From Tabrizicola_A sp965284335 (GTDB lineage: Bacteria > Pseudomonadota > Alphaproteobacteria > Rhodobacterales > Rhodobacteraceae), in NCBI RefSeq assembly GCF_965284335.1, contig NZ_OZ260076.1: 64,000 bases of DNA; one strand, 5' to 3'. The stretch's first letter is position 1. Every line of letters begins with the position of its first letter. This document shows, one piece after another, positions 8,609 to 17,278 of this stretch. The translations under genes and the position numbers were made by a program. The notes under the pieces were generated by a model. That model searched no databases. It had not been told where the DNA came from and worked only from the letters and a program-made list of their open reading frames with translations.

Positions 8609-8743
8609 ATGTCGAACACCCCCAGCGCCCAACAAGGCGGCGCCTCTACACCGGCCCAACAGCAGGGCCAGTCGGGCGGCACCCCGGCCCAACAGCAGCA
8701 AGGCGGCAGCCAGCCGATCTTTCGCGATTGGGCGTCTATCTGA
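8609..8743 (+). CDS. Small Q/G-rich hypothetical protein
   Basis: A 44-codon frame starting at ATG 8609 and ending at 8743. The product is low complexity (a TPAQQQ unit occurs twice, with Gly/Ser/Gln spacers) and ends in an ordered-looking tail, PIFRDWASI. No signal peptide or membrane segment is seen. A purine-rich stretch (GAGCGGAG) precedes the ATG. A strong hairpin terminator begins 9 nt after the stop, which argues that this is a real, separately transcribed gene and not a chance frame. I do not recognise the family and give no function. Confidence 0.5.
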   Translation: MSNTPSAQQGGASTPAQQQGQSGGTPAQQQQGGSQPIFRDWASI

Positions 8744-8751
8744 CAGACCTC

Positions 8752-8776
8752 GGGCCAGCCAAGCGCTGGCCCTTTT
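8752..8776 (+). terminator. Rho-independent terminator after the small Q/G-rich gene
   Basis: The stem GGGCCAGC / GCTGGCCC has a 5-nt loop and is followed by TTTT (8773-8776). It is placed directly after the stop at 8743. Confidence 0.8.
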
Positions 8777-8800
8777 CATATCCTGACACAGCCAAAGCAG

Positions 8801-9154
8801 ATGCCAGATCCGGTTTCCTCCATCCTCAACCTTGGCCCGGCAACCGAGGCGGCCTTTGCGCGGGCTGGAATCCATTCCGCCGATGAAATTCGCGCGATGG
8901 GGGCGGATGCTGCCTATCTGCGCCTGATGGAGGCGGGCACGCCGCCGCATTTCATTGGCTATTATGTGTTGGTGATGGGGCTGCAAGGGCGGCCATGGAA
9001 CGATTGCCAAGGCGCTGAAAAGCGCGCGCTGCGGGTGCGGTTTGATGCGCTGAAAGCCCGCGCTTTGGCGGATTTTGGGGCCGAGGCCCATGCCACACGC
9101 AGCCTTGATGCCGCGTTGGCGGCCATCGGTGTCATCCCCGCGCCCAAGGGCTAG
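8801..9154 (+). CDS. TfoX C-terminal domain protein
   Basis: A 117-residue protein that is essentially one TfoX/Sxy C-terminal helical domain: the start ILNLGPATEAAFARAGI, then a helix-hairpin-helix-like region. In gammaproteobacteria TfoX/Sxy co-activates competence genes with CRP, but there the C-terminal domain follows an N-terminal domain that is missing here. Stand-alone TfoX_C proteins are common in alphaproteobacteria and uncharacterised, so competence should not be assumed. It overlaps the convergent protease gene by 4 nt at the stop codons. Confidence 0.75.
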   Translation: MPDPVSSILNLGPATEAAFARAGIHSADEIRAMGADAAYLRLMEAGTPPHFIGYYVLVMGLQGRPWNDCQGAEKRALRVRFDALKARALADFGAEAHATRSLDAALAAIGVIPAPKG

Positions 9155-9723
9155 CGCCGCAGGATCATTCGGTCGCCTGAAATCTCGATGGAATAACGGC
9201 CCAGATATTCCATGCCCAACAGGGACCCATCCATATCGCCCTCATTCACAAAGGCGCCGATGCTGGCGTCGTGAAACGGGCCAAGGCTGACATCATCCAA
9301 CCGCACCCGCGCGGTGCGCACGATGCCATTGGCCGTCTGGCTTTGCCCAGCAAAGACCAGATCGGCCAGATCAATGCCCAGCCGCGCCGCATCGGACTTG
9401 GACAGGACCACCCCTGTCGCTCCGGTGTCGGCCATGAAGGTCAAGGGTTGGCCAGCTACGGTGAGGGTAATGTAATAATGCCCATCCATCGCCCGCGGGA
9501 TTTCAATGGCCGAAGCGCTAGCGCGCTGCATGGGCATGACGTCATGGCGAATGTCTTGCCACAGCCCATAGCCCGCCATCAGGCCAAGCACGATCAACCC
9601 CCAAGCCAGAAAGGCGCGCAGCCCCTGCCCCATGCGGCCCCGATATTCCGAAAACCCCCAGCCCGCCACCGCCACCAAAAGAAGGCTCAGATAGATCAGC
9701 CGCCCATAATCGTCGCCATCCAT
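9151..9723 (-). CDS. Membrane-anchored retropepsin-like aspartic protease (clan AA)
   Basis: A 190-residue protein with two predicted N-terminal membrane segments (about 8-22 and 36-52) and a soluble domain carrying the catalytic triplet D99-T100-G101-A. It also has a hydrophobic-hydrophobic-Gly segment near SLLGMEYLGRY. This matches the bacterial TIGR02281-type single-domain aspartic proteases, which are thought to act as dimers, like retropepsins, probably on the periplasmic side. Its substrate is unknown. It lies 10 nt downstream of marC, so the pair is probably one operon. Confidence 0.8.
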   Translation of the reverse strand: MDGDDYGRLIYLSLLLVAVAGWGFSEYRGRMGQGLRAFLAWGLIVLGLMAGYGLWQDIRHDVMPMQRASASAIEIPRAMDGHYYITLTVAGQPLTFMADTGATGVVLSKSDAARLGIDLADLVFAGQSQTANGIVRTARVRLDDVSLGPFHDASIGAFVNEGDMDGSLLGMEYLGRYSIEISGDRMILRR

Positions 9724-9733
9724 CGCAGCCTCC

Positions 9734-10348
9734 TTAGATCAAGCCCGTGCCGCGGACACCGTCGATCACGAATTGCACCGACAAGGCAGCCAGCAACATC
9801 CCCAAAAGCCGCGTGATCACGATGGTGCCAGTGCGACCCAGCATCCGCTCCAGCGGCGGGGCGGCCAGCAAGAAAGCATAGGTCACCAGCATCATCGCCC
9901 CCATCAATGCGATCACCGCCCCCGTGGCTGCCCAATCGCCACCCCCCTGCCCGATCAACAGGATCATCGTCGCAATGGCCCCCGGCCCGGCAATCAACGG
10001 CGTGGCCAGCGGGAATACCGATGGGTCATGGTCAGGGTCAGGGTGCTGCCCCTCACGCCGCTGGGTGCGCCGTTCAAACAGCATGTCGAGCGCGGTCAGG
10101 AACAACAAAATCCCGCCCGCAATGCGAAACGCGGGCATCGAAATGCCGATGAAGGTCAAGATCGCCTCACCCGCAACCCCGAACAACAAAAGCAATGCCG
10201 CCGCAATCAAACAGGCCCGCCCCGCCATGGCCCGGCGGCGCGGCGCGTCCATCCCTTGGGTCAGCGCAATGAACAAAGGCACCAGCCCCGGCGGGTCAAT
10301 CACCACAAACATCGTGGCAAAGGCGGTAATGAAAAAGGCGCTGTCCAT
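9734..10348 (-). CDS. MarC-family integral membrane protein
   Basis: A 204-residue protein with six predicted membrane segments and the MarC signature FVVIDPPGLVPLF near the N-terminus, then a TPLIAGPGAI motif in the second half. The family's function is unsettled; the original link to multiple antibiotic resistance has not held up, and some members relate to amino-acid export. The start at 10348 gives the usual family N-terminus. An in-frame ATG at 10366, with a G-rich stretch upstream, adds six residues and is an alternative. The gene is divergent from fur. Confidence 0.85.
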   Translation of the reverse strand: MDSAFFITAFATMFVVIDPPGLVPLFIALTQGMDAPRRRAMAGRACLIAAALLLLFGVAGEAILTFIGISMPAFRIAGGILLFLTALDMLFERRTQRREGQHPDPDHDPSVFPLATPLIAGPGAIATMILLIGQGGGDWAATGAVIALMGAMMLVTYAFLLAAPPLERMLGRTGTIVITRLLGMLLAALSVQFVIDGVRGTGLI

Positions 10349-10510
10349 GCCGGTCAAGCTAGGCATTTCACCCGCCCCCTGCAACCACATGCGCCGGTCT
10401 GCGCCCAAAAACCCGCGCAAATGCGTCTGGCCCTGCGCGGCCGTATCGCGTAAAGCCCAAGCGCAAAAGCCCATGTCCAGCCAACATGTCCAGCCAAAAG
10501 GACAGCACCA

Positions 10511-10930
10511 ATGCGCGACATTATTGCCCGCTGCGAGGCCAAAGGCCTGCGCATGACCGACCAGCGCCGGGTCTTGGCGCGCGTGATCGGCGAGGCCGAA
10601 GATCACCCCGATGTCGAGGAAATCTACGCCCGCGCCTCGGCCATCGACACAAAAATCTCGTTGGCCACGGTGTATCGCACGGTCAAACTGCTGGAAGAGG
10701 CGGGGATTTTGGACAAGCTGGAATTTGGCGATGGCCGGGCGCGCTATGAAGACGCGGAACGCGACCACCATGACCATCTGATCGACGTGGTGTCGGGCGA
10801 GGTGATCGAATTCGTCGATCCCGAGATCGAAGCCTTGCAAGAAAAAATCGCCGCGCGGTTGGGCTATCGGCTGATCGGGCATCGGTTGGAGCTTTTGGCT
10901 GTGCCCTTGAAGAAAAGTGACGCGCTGTGA
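10511..10930 (+). CDS. fur: Fur-family metalloregulator (Fur/Mur)
   Basis: A 139-residue Fur-family repressor. Residues about 1-80 form a winged helix with TDQRRVLARVI and the recognition segment ATVYRTVKLLEEAGIL. The dimerisation domain carries metal ligands in the His cluster H86-H87-H89, E100 and H124. It lacks the CxxC structural zinc pair seen in many Fur proteins. In alphaproteobacteria close relatives act as manganese-responsive Mur rather than iron Fur, and sequence alone cannot decide. The ribosome-binding site is AAGGA. The EamA transporter overlaps its stop by 4 nt, and enolase lies further downstream. Confidence 0.85.
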   Translation: MRDIIARCEAKGLRMTDQRRVLARVIGEAEDHPDVEEIYARASAIDTKISLATVYRTVKLLEEAGILDKLEFGDGRARYEDAERDHHDHLIDVVSGEVIEFVDPEIEALQEKIAARLGYRLIGHRLELLAVPLKKSDAL

Positions 10931-11811
10931 GACAGACCGACAATGCCACGGCCACCTTGTTGATGGTGGGGTCGATGGCGGCCTTTGCGGTCGAAGACCT
11001 GTTTTTGAAACGCGCCGCCATGGCGCTGCCGCCCGGTCAGGTGATTGCCATGATGGGGGCCGGCGGGGCCATGGTGTTTTGGCTCATGGCGGCGGCAAAG
11101 CGACAAGCGATCCTGACGCGCCGCGCCTTGCAAGGCGCGCCCCTCTTGCGCGCCCTGTCCGAGGCCGGGGCGACGATGCTTTACATCACGGCACTGGCAT
11201 TGATCCCCTTGTCGATCAACTCGGCGCTTTTGCAGGCCTCGCCGCTTGTGGTGACGATGGGGGCGGCGCTATTTCTGCGCGAGCCCGTGGGCTGGCGGCG
11301 CTGGACGGCCATCTCGGTGGGATTCTTGGGGGTGCTGATCGTGCTGCAACCTTGGCATGACGGCTTTCAGGCCGCGGGCATTTTGACAGTGCTGTGCGTC
11401 ATCTTGCTGGCCGCGCGCGACCTGTCGACCCGCGCGATGCCCAATGATATTGGCACGTTCCAGCTGGTCACATGGGCCTATCTTGCCTTGGTGCCCGCCG
11501 GGCTGATCCTGATGGTTTTGGGCGGCGAGGGTCCGGGCAGGATTGACCCTACGCGCGGATTTGATCTGGTGATGGCACTGGTTTCGGGGCTTTTTGGCTA
11601 TTACGCCGTCACCGCCGCCACCCGCATGGGCGAGGCTGCCGTGATTGCCCCCTTCCGCTATACGCGTCTGGTCTTTGCGCTGATCTTGGCCATGCTGTTC
11701 TTGGGCGAACGGCCCGGCCTGGCTGTGTTGATCGGGGCGGCGCTGATCATCGGATCGGGGCTTTATACCTTTACCCGCGAGCGCAGGCGCGCCCGCCTGT
11801 CACAGCTATAA
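10927..11811 (+). CDS. EamA/DMT-family transporter
   Basis: A 294-residue inner-membrane protein with ten predicted helices in two EamA repeats. The first ends near SINSALLQASPLVVTMGAAL, the second near GEAAVIAPFRYTRLVFALI and LGERPG. Such transporters export or import small metabolites; the substrate is unknown. The start is GTG at 10927, and the GTGA sequence overlaps the fur stop, which indicates translational coupling. A role in metal homeostasis is possible from context only. Confidence 0.85.
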   Translation: MRQTDNATATLLMVGSMAAFAVEDLFLKRAAMALPPGQVIAMMGAGGAMVFWLMAAAKRQAILTRRALQGAPLLRALSEAGATMLYITALALIPLSINSALLQASPLVVTMGAALFLREPVGWRRWTAISVGFLGVLIVLQPWHDGFQAAGILTVLCVILLAARDLSTRAMPNDIGTFQLVTWAYLALVPAGLILMVLGGEGPGRIDPTRGFDLVMALVSGLFGYYAVTAATRMGEAAVIAPFRYTRLVFALILAMLFLGERPGLAVLIGAALIIGSGLYTFTRERRRARLSQL

Positions 11812-11899
11812 GCCCCATTTCGCCGCGCCGCAGAGACTTTCCATGTCGCCCCTGAGGGTGTAAGAGGCGCAAAAGCTTTACAGCCCCAGGGAGCGCCCC

Positions 11900-13177
11900 A
11901 TGAGCACGATCATCGACATTCACGCCCGCGAGATTCTGGACAGCCGGGGCAACCCGACGGTTGAGGTTGACGTCTATCTTGAAAGCGGCGCGATGGGCCG
12001 GGCTGCCGTGCCGTCGGGCGCCTCGACCGGCGCGCATGAGGCCAATGAAAAGCGCGATGGCGACAAGGGCCGCTTCATGGGCAAGGGGGTCTTGGAGGCC
12101 GTGGCGGCGGTGAACGGCGAGATTGCCGAGGAACTCGTCGGCTATGACGCCACCGAACAGGTCGGCATCGACCGCACCATGATTGAAATGGACGGCACGC
12201 CGAACAAGTCGCGCCTTGGGGCTAACGCCATTCTGGGTGTGTCCCTAGCGGTCGCCAAGGCGGCGGCCGAATTCACCGGCCAGCCTTTGTTCCGCTATGT
12301 CGGCGGCACCTCGGCCCGCGTCTTGCCGGTGCCGATGATGAACATCATCAACGGCGGCGAACATGCCGACAACCCCATCGACATTCAGGAATTCATGATC
12401 ATGCCGGTGGGCGCGGACAATATCCGCGACGCCATCCGCATGGGGGCAGAAGTGTTCCACACGCTGAAGAAAGAGCTGCAGAAGGCCGGCCACAACACCG
12501 GGATCGGCGATGAGGGCGGCTTCGCACCGAACTTGAAGTCCGCCAGAGAGGCGCTTGATTTCATTCTGCAATCCATTGAAAAGGCGGGCTACAAGGCCGG
12601 GCAGGACATGTTCCTTGCGCTGGATTGTGCCGCGACTGAATATTTCAAGGGCGGCAAGTATGAGATGAAGGGCGAAGGCAAATCGCTGACCATCGCGCAG
12701 AACGTCGACTTCCTTGCCGGGCTGGCGAAGGATTACCCGATCATCTCGATCGAGGACGGCTGTTCCGAGGACGATTGGGAGGGCTGGAAGCTTCTGACCG
12801 ATACCCTTGGCGGCAAGGTGCAACTGGTGGGCGACGATCTTTTCGTCACCAATCCCCGCCGTTTGGCCGAGGGTATTTCCAAGGGTGTCGCAAACTCGAT
12901 GCTGGTCAAGGTCAACCAGATTGGCACCCTGACCGAGACCTTGCAGGCCGTCGATATGGCCCATCGCGCGCGCTATACCAACGTGATGTCCCACCGCTCG
13001 GGCGAGACCGAGGATGCCACGATTGCCGATCTGGCGGTGGCCACCAACTGCGGGCAGATCAAGACCGGCTCGCTGTCGCGCTCGGACCGGCTGGCCAAAT
13101 ATAACCAGTTGATCCGCATCGAGGAAATCTTGGGCGAGACGGCGGAATATGCCGGGCGGTCGATCCTGAAGGCCTGA
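11900..13177 (+). CDS. eno: Enolase
   Basis: A 425-residue cytosolic enolase that converts 2-phosphoglycerate to phosphoenolpyruvate in glycolysis. It starts with the typical IIDIHAREILDSRGNPTVEV. Further family motifs are GDEGGFAPN, a metal-binding Asp in SIEDGCSEDDW, and HRSGETED near the active-site lysine region. Length and order are normal for bacterial enolases. GGGAGCG serves as ribosome-binding site. The stop codon is embedded in the first of two tandem AT-rich hairpins. Confidence 0.98.
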   Translation: MSTIIDIHAREILDSRGNPTVEVDVYLESGAMGRAAVPSGASTGAHEANEKRDGDKGRFMGKGVLEAVAAVNGEIAEELVGYDATEQVGIDRTMIEMDGTPNKSRLGANAILGVSLAVAKAAAEFTGQPLFRYVGGTSARVLPVPMMNIINGGEHADNPIDIQEFMIMPVGADNIRDAIRMGAEVFHTLKKELQKAGHNTGIGDEGGFAPNLKSAREALDFILQSIEKAGYKAGQDMFLALDCAATEYFKGGKYEMKGEGKSLTIAQNVDFLAGLAKDYPIISIEDGCSEDDWEGWKLLTDTLGGKVQLVGDDLFVTNPRRLAEGISKGVANSMLVKVNQIGTLTETLQAVDMAHRARYTNVMSHRSGETEDATIADLAVATNCGQIKTGSLSRSDRLAKYNQLIRIEEILGETAEYAGRSILKA

Positions 13178-13221
13178 TTTTCGTCGAAAATCAGGGATTT
13201 CGGATTTTCGTCGAAAATCCG
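13174..13221. repeat. Tandem AT-rich hairpins at the end of eno
   Basis: Two perfect 10-bp stems with a single-base centre, CTGATTTTCG/CGAAAATCAG (13174-13194) and CGGATTTTCG/CGAAAATCCG (13201-13221). They lie 27 bp apart start to start, in the convergent gap between eno and the oxidoreductase gene. The first contains the eno stop codon. They are probably transcription-end structures. The same paired pattern occurs at 17207-17264 and, with different loops, at 41775-41818. Confidence 0.75.
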
Positions 13222-13260
13222 TTTGAAACCTATGGGCGCGGCGGGAAACCGGCGCGCGTT

Positions 13261-14322
13261 TCACATCGGGCGGATCAGACGCTCGGCCCGAAAGGGGGCA
13301 AGCTCGGCCAAAACACCCTGCCCTGTCATCTCACCGGCCAAGCCCTCGGCCACGATGGCCGAGAGCGTCACGCCGGAATGCAGGACGGCCAGCCAGAGCC
13401 CCTCGGCCACCGGGCCCACCACCGGCAGCCCGTCGCCCGGAACCGGGCGCTCGGCCTGACACACCGCCTCGGGCCTGAGGCCCGTCAGCCCCAGCATCGC
13501 CCCGATCCGGCCAAGTGTCGCCTGCGCCTGTCCCAGCGGGTCCGAAAGGTCACCCCCGTCGTCCGACTGGTGAAAGGCCGCCGCCGGGGCCAAAAGACGG
13601 CCCTGATCGTCCTGCCGGATTTCCTGCTCCGGCGCCGCCAAGATATGGGCAAGCCGCAGCCCCACCGGCGCGGTGCGGATCATCAACCCCGGCCGGTGCA
13701 GCATCGGCAGCGTCATCCCCAAAGGCGCAAGCAACCCCGGCGCAGCCACGCCCGCTGCAATCACCACCTGATCGGCGGCGATGCGGCCAAGCGGGGTTTC
13801 TACCCCGCTCACGCGCCCCGCCTGCACCCAAAGCTGCGCCGTCACCCCCGACAGAACCCGCGCTCCAGAGGCGGCGAGAAGCGCATGGGTCAGCGCGGCT
13901 GGATCGACCCAGCCTTCGGTGGGAAAGAAAAGCGCCTCATCTGGCGGGGTTTTGAGGGCAGGCGCCCGCGCCCGCCCCCCCGCGCGGTCCAGCCGCTCCA
14001 GGGGATAGCCCGCCGCCGCAAGCCGTGTCGCCGTGGCGTCAAAGGCAGCGCCGCTTTCCTCCCACCACAGGCAACCACATGTGCGGTGCAGCCCCGGCAC
14101 CCGCGCAGCCAACCGCTGATGCGCCGCCATTCCCACCACCCGCAGCGCAAAATGCGCTTCGTTCAGCGCGAAACTCGCGTTGATCCAGCCAAAGCTGCGG
14201 CCCGAGGCCAGCCCGGCCGGAAGCCCTGCGTCGATCACCGTCACCTCTCGGCCCCGGCGGGACAACTCCCACGCAATTGAGGCCCCGATTAGCCCCGCAC
14301 CTATCACGATGATCTTTTTCAT
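13261..14322 (-). CDS. FAD-dependent amine/amino-acid oxidoreductase (DAO family)
   Basis: A 353-residue protein with an N-terminal Rossmann FAD site (VIGAGLIGASIAWELSRRG, then VTVIDAG) and the DAO-family second half. The GRSFGWINA segment and the C-terminal DGLPVVGPVAEGLWLAVLHSGVTL segment are typical of D-amino-acid dehydrogenase/glycine-oxidase-type flavoenzymes. It would oxidise a secondary or primary amine, substrate unknown. It is transcribed alone, divergent from rluE and convergent with eno. Confidence 0.8.
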   Translation of the reverse strand: MKKIIVIGAGLIGASIAWELSRRGREVTVIDAGLPAGLASGRSFGWINASFALNEAHFALRVVGMAAHQRLAARVPGLHRTCGCLWWEESGAAFDATATRLAAAGYPLERLDRAGGRARAPALKTPPDEALFFPTEGWVDPAALTHALLAASGARVLSGVTAQLWVQAGRVSGVETPLGRIAADQVVIAAGVAAPGLLAPLGMTLPMLHRPGLMIRTAPVGLRLAHILAAPEQEIRQDDQGRLLAPAAAFHQSDDGGDLSDPLGQAQATLGRIGAMLGLTGLRPEAVCQAERPVPGDGLPVVGPVAEGLWLAVLHSGVTLSAIVAEGLAGEMTGQGVLAELAPFRAERLIRPM

Positions 14323-14380
14323 GGCAGCCAGAGTTGCACAGCCATGGCGCGGGCGGCAAGGTCTATGCTAAACAGACCAA

Positions 14381-14911
14381 ATGCTGATCTGCCTTAACAA
14401 ACCCTATGACATGCTGTGCCAATTCACCGATGGAGAGGGGCGCGCCACGCTTGCGGATGTGGTGGCGGTCAAGGGGGTTTACCCCGCCGGGCGGCTTGAC
14501 CGCGACAGCGAGGGGCTGGTGATCCTAACCGATGATGGCCGCTTGCAGGCGCGGATCAGCGACCCAAGGCACAAGATGGACAAGACCTATTTCGCGCAAG
14601 TGGAGGGCGTGGTCACCGAAACCGCCTTGCAGGCCCTGCGGCAAGGGCTGGTGCTGAAGGATGGCCCCACCCTGCCCGCCCGCGCCCGCGCCGTGCCGCC
14701 GCCTGCGTGGCTTTGGCCGCGCACCCCGCCAATTCGCGTGCGCCAGACTGTGCCCGACGGCTGGATCGAACTCACCCTGCGCGAGGGGCGCAACCGTCAG
14801 GTACGGCGCATGTGCGCCGCCGTGGGCCTGCCCTGCCTGCGGCTCATCCGCTGGCGGGTCGGCGACTGGACGTTGGAGGGGCTTGCCCCCGGAACATGGA
14901 GAGCGGCATGA
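14381..14911 (+). CDS. rluE: 23S rRNA pseudouridine synthase, RluE/RsuA group
   Basis: A 176-residue pseudouridine synthase lacking an S4 domain, as in RluE. The catalytic Asp is D40 in GRLDRDSEGL; the motifs NKPYDML at the start and EGRNRQVRRMC later define the RsuA/RluB/E/F family. RluE modifies U2457 of 23S rRNA in E. coli; assignment within the group rests on the short length and missing S4 domain. The last codons overlap the cupin gene (ATGA). Confidence 0.85.
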   Translation: MLICLNKPYDMLCQFTDGEGRATLADVVAVKGVYPAGRLDRDSEGLVILTDDGRLQARISDPRHKMDKTYFAQVEGVVTETALQALRQGLVLKDGPTLPARARAVPPPAWLWPRTPPIRVRQTVPDGWIELTLREGRNRQVRRMCAAVGLPCLRLIRWRVGDWTLEGLAPGTWRAA

Positions 14912-15354
14912 CCGAGGCCGATCACATCATCGCCGAGCTTGGCCTTCAACCGCATCCCGAAGGCGGCTGGTATCGCCAGACCTGGGTCGGCCCCGCTTTG
15001 CACGGACGTACAGATGGGCGCGCAAGCGGCACCGCGATCCTGTTTCTGCTCAAAAGGGGCGAGCGCAGCCATTGGCACCGCGTCGATGCAGATGAGATCT
15101 GGATCTTCAACGCCGGGGCACCGCTGATCCTGTCCATGGGCGAGACAAAGTCCCATGACATCCGCCTTGGCACCGATATTCTGGGCGGCGATGCGGCGCA
15201 GGCGCTGGTGCCCAAGGGCCATTGGCAGGCCGCACGCAGCCTTGGCGATTGGAGCCTTGTCAGCTGCACCGTCTCACCGGGTTTTCGGTTTGAAGGCTTC
15301 GAACTTGCCCCACCCGCATTTGATCTGCCCCCCCATGATGGGCAGAAGGACTGA
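14908..15354 (+). CDS. Cupin-fold DUF985 protein
   Basis: A 148-residue single-domain cupin of the DUF985 (Cupin_5) family: it begins with LGLQPHPEGGWYRQTW, has FLLKRGERSHWHRVDADEIW as the metal-site segment, and ends in VSPGFRFEGFEL. The His residues in SHWHRVDADE could hold a metal. The biochemical role of the family is unknown, although some members were proposed to be sugar or nucleotide-sugar epimerases. It overlaps rluE by 4 nt and the desaturase starts 7 nt later, so the three are probably co-transcribed. Confidence 0.8.
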   Translation: MTEADHIIAELGLQPHPEGGWYRQTWVGPALHGRTDGRASGTAILFLLKRGERSHWHRVDADEIWIFNAGAPLILSMGETKSHDIRLGTDILGGDAAQALVPKGHWQAARSLGDWSLVSCTVSPGFRFEGFELAPPAFDLPPHDGQKD

Positions 15355-15361
15355 GCCCGCG

Positions 15362-16249
15362 ATGGATCACAAAAGCTTTGTGGCAAGCCTGACCGCCGCC
15401 GAGAAAGCCCGCCTCACTACCCTGTCGGATGCCAAAGGTCTTTGGCATCTGGCCGGGCATCTGGGGCTGATCCTGGGGCTTGGGGGGCTGATTGCGGCGG
15501 GGGTGCCGGGCTGGCCGCTCCTCCTTTTACCGCAGGGCATTGCGCTGATCTTCCTTTTCACGCTGGAACATGAATGCACCCACCGCACCCCCTTTGCCAC
15601 GCCCGCTCTGAACGACTGGGTGGGCCGGGCCTGCGGATTTCTCCTGCTTCTGCCCTTTGAATGGTTCCGTTACTTTCACCTTGCCCATCACCGCTGGACC
15701 AATATTCCCGACCGTGACCCGGAACTCGAGGGCACCAAGCCCATGACGCGGCGCGAATGGGTTTGGCATGTTTCGGGCCTGCCCTATTGGGCGGCGATGG
15801 CGAAGATCACCGTCAACCTCGCACGAGGCCGGGGTGCGGCGCCCTACATGCCCGCACCCGCCCTGCCGCGCATCCGCGCCGAGGCGCGCGGGATGATCCT
15901 TGGCTATGGGCTGGTCGCGGCAAGCCTTGCGCTCTCGCCCCTGCTTTTTTGGGTCTGGCTCTTGCCGGTGCTTCTGGGTCAGCCCGTCTTGCGGCTTTAT
16001 CTTTTGGCCGAACATGGCGACTGCCCCACCGTGGCCAATATGCTGGAAAACACCCGCACCACCTTTACCACCGCGCTGGTGCGGTTTCTGGCGTGGAACA
16101 TGCCCTATCACACCGAACACCATGTCTATCCGAACGTTCCATTCCACCGCCTGCCCGACCTGCATCAGGCGCTGAAAGCGCATCTGAAGGTGACCGCCCC
16201 CGGCTATCTTGCCTTCAACCGCGCCTATCTCATGCGGCGCAAGCCATAA
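15362..16249 (+). CDS. Membrane fatty acid desaturase family protein
   Basis: A 295-residue di-iron membrane protein with the three histidine boxes of the desaturase/hydroxylase family: HECTH at 70-74, HLAHH at 106-110 and HTEHH at 250-254, between four predicted membrane segments. Similar alphaproteobacterial proteins act on acyl chains or on carotenoid-like substrates; which one is unclear here. The start at ATG 15362 has only a weak ribosome-binding site, consistent with coupling to the cupin gene 7 nt upstream. Confidence 0.85.
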   Translation: MDHKSFVASLTAAEKARLTTLSDAKGLWHLAGHLGLILGLGGLIAAGVPGWPLLLLPQGIALIFLFTLEHECTHRTPFATPALNDWVGRACGFLLLLPFEWFRYFHLAHHRWTNIPDRDPELEGTKPMTRREWVWHVSGLPYWAAMAKITVNLARGRGAAPYMPAPALPRIRAEARGMILGYGLVAASLALSPLLFWVWLLPVLLGQPVLRLYLLAEHGDCPTVANMLENTRTTFTTALVRFLAWNMPYHTEHHVYPNVPFHRLPDLHQALKAHLKVTAPGYLAFNRAYLMRRKP

Positions 16250-16317
16250 CGAGTAATTATTGCTGGGGTCACAAGATTGCATTGGCCCCGGCGCTGGCCT
16301 TGCGCTAGGCAGGGCGC

Positions 16318-17208
16318 ATGAACGCGCGTCCAAACATCGACACCCCTCGCGGCTTTGCCTTTGCGCTGACGGCCTATCTCCTGTGGGGGTTCTTGCCGCT
16401 TTACATGAAGGCGCTGGCCCATATCCCGACGCTGGAAGTTCTTGCGCATCGGGTGATCTGGTCGGTGCCGATTGCGCTGGTGATCCTTGCGCTCTTGGGG
16501 CGCACGTCTGATCTGAAAACCGCCCTGCGCACGCCCCGCATGTTGGGGATGGCCGCCGTAACGGCAACACTGATTTCGATGAACTGGGGCATTTATGTGT
16601 GGTCAATCCAGACTGGCCACGCCCTTGAGGCGGCCTTGGGCTATTATATCAACCCGCTGTTTTCGGTGTTCCTTGGGGCCGTCTTGATCAAGGAGCGGCT
16701 GAACCTTGCCCAAAAACTTGCGATTGCGCTGGCGGCCTGCGCGGTGGGCTATCTGACCTTGCAGGTTGGCCGGGTGCCCGTTGTGGCGCTGAGCCTGACG
16801 CTGACCTGGGGCTTTTACGCCTATTTCAAAAAGATGCTGCCCATCGGCCCAAATCAGGGCTTTGCGCTTGAGGTAATTTTGCTTCTGCCTTTTGCCCTAG
16901 GCTACGCGATCTGGACGGGCGCGCGCGGTGAGGCAATGTTTCTCACCTCCGGCGCGACAGATGTCCTTTTGCTCATGGGCTGTGGGCTGGTCACGGCGGT
17001 GCCGCTGATGATCTATGCCAATGGCGCCAAGCTGTTGAAACTCTCCACCATCGGCATCTTGCAATACATCGCCCCGACGATGATCTTTCTCACGGCTGTC
17101 TTTTGGTTTGGAGAACCCTTTGACAGCGCCCGCCTTGTGGCCTTTGTGCTGATCTGGACCGCGCTTGCGATCTATACAACCGCGCTGATCCGTCAGGCGC
17201 GCGCCTGA
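16318..17208 (+). CDS. rarD: RarD-type EamA transporter
   Basis: A 296-residue inner-membrane protein with ten predicted helices. The N-terminus GFAFALTAYLLWGFLPLY and the segment SMNWGIYVWSIQTGHALEAALGYYINPL are diagnostic of RarD (chloramphenicol-sensitive protein family). The physiological substrate is not established. The gene ends at the first of two tandem AT-rich hairpins, convergent with phoB. Confidence 0.9.
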   Translation: MNARPNIDTPRGFAFALTAYLLWGFLPLYMKALAHIPTLEVLAHRVIWSVPIALVILALLGRTSDLKTALRTPRMLGMAAVTATLISMNWGIYVWSIQTGHALEAALGYYINPLFSVFLGAVLIKERLNLAQKLAIALAACAVGYLTLQVGRVPVVALSLTLTWGFYAYFKKMLPIGPNQGFALEVILLLPFALGYAIWTGARGEAMFLTSGATDVLLLMGCGLVTAVPLMIYANGAKLLKLSTIGILQYIAPTMIFLTAVFWFGEPFDSARLVAFVLIWTALAIYTTALIRQARA

Positions 17209-17264
17209 TTTTTCGACGAAAAATCGCCCAACCGCCGGGATCACGAGTTTTCGACGAAAACTCG
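17207..17264. repeat. Tandem AT-rich hairpins between rarD and phoB
   Basis: GATTTTTCG/CGAAAAATC (17207-17225, 9-bp stem) and CGAGTTTTCG/CGAAAACTCG (17244-17264, 10-bp stem), each with a single-base centre. They lie in the convergent gap and have the same TTTTCG-N-CGAAAA core as the pair after eno, with A rather than T in the centre. Confidence 0.75.
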
Positions 17265-17278
17265 GGCGCCCCCCCACC

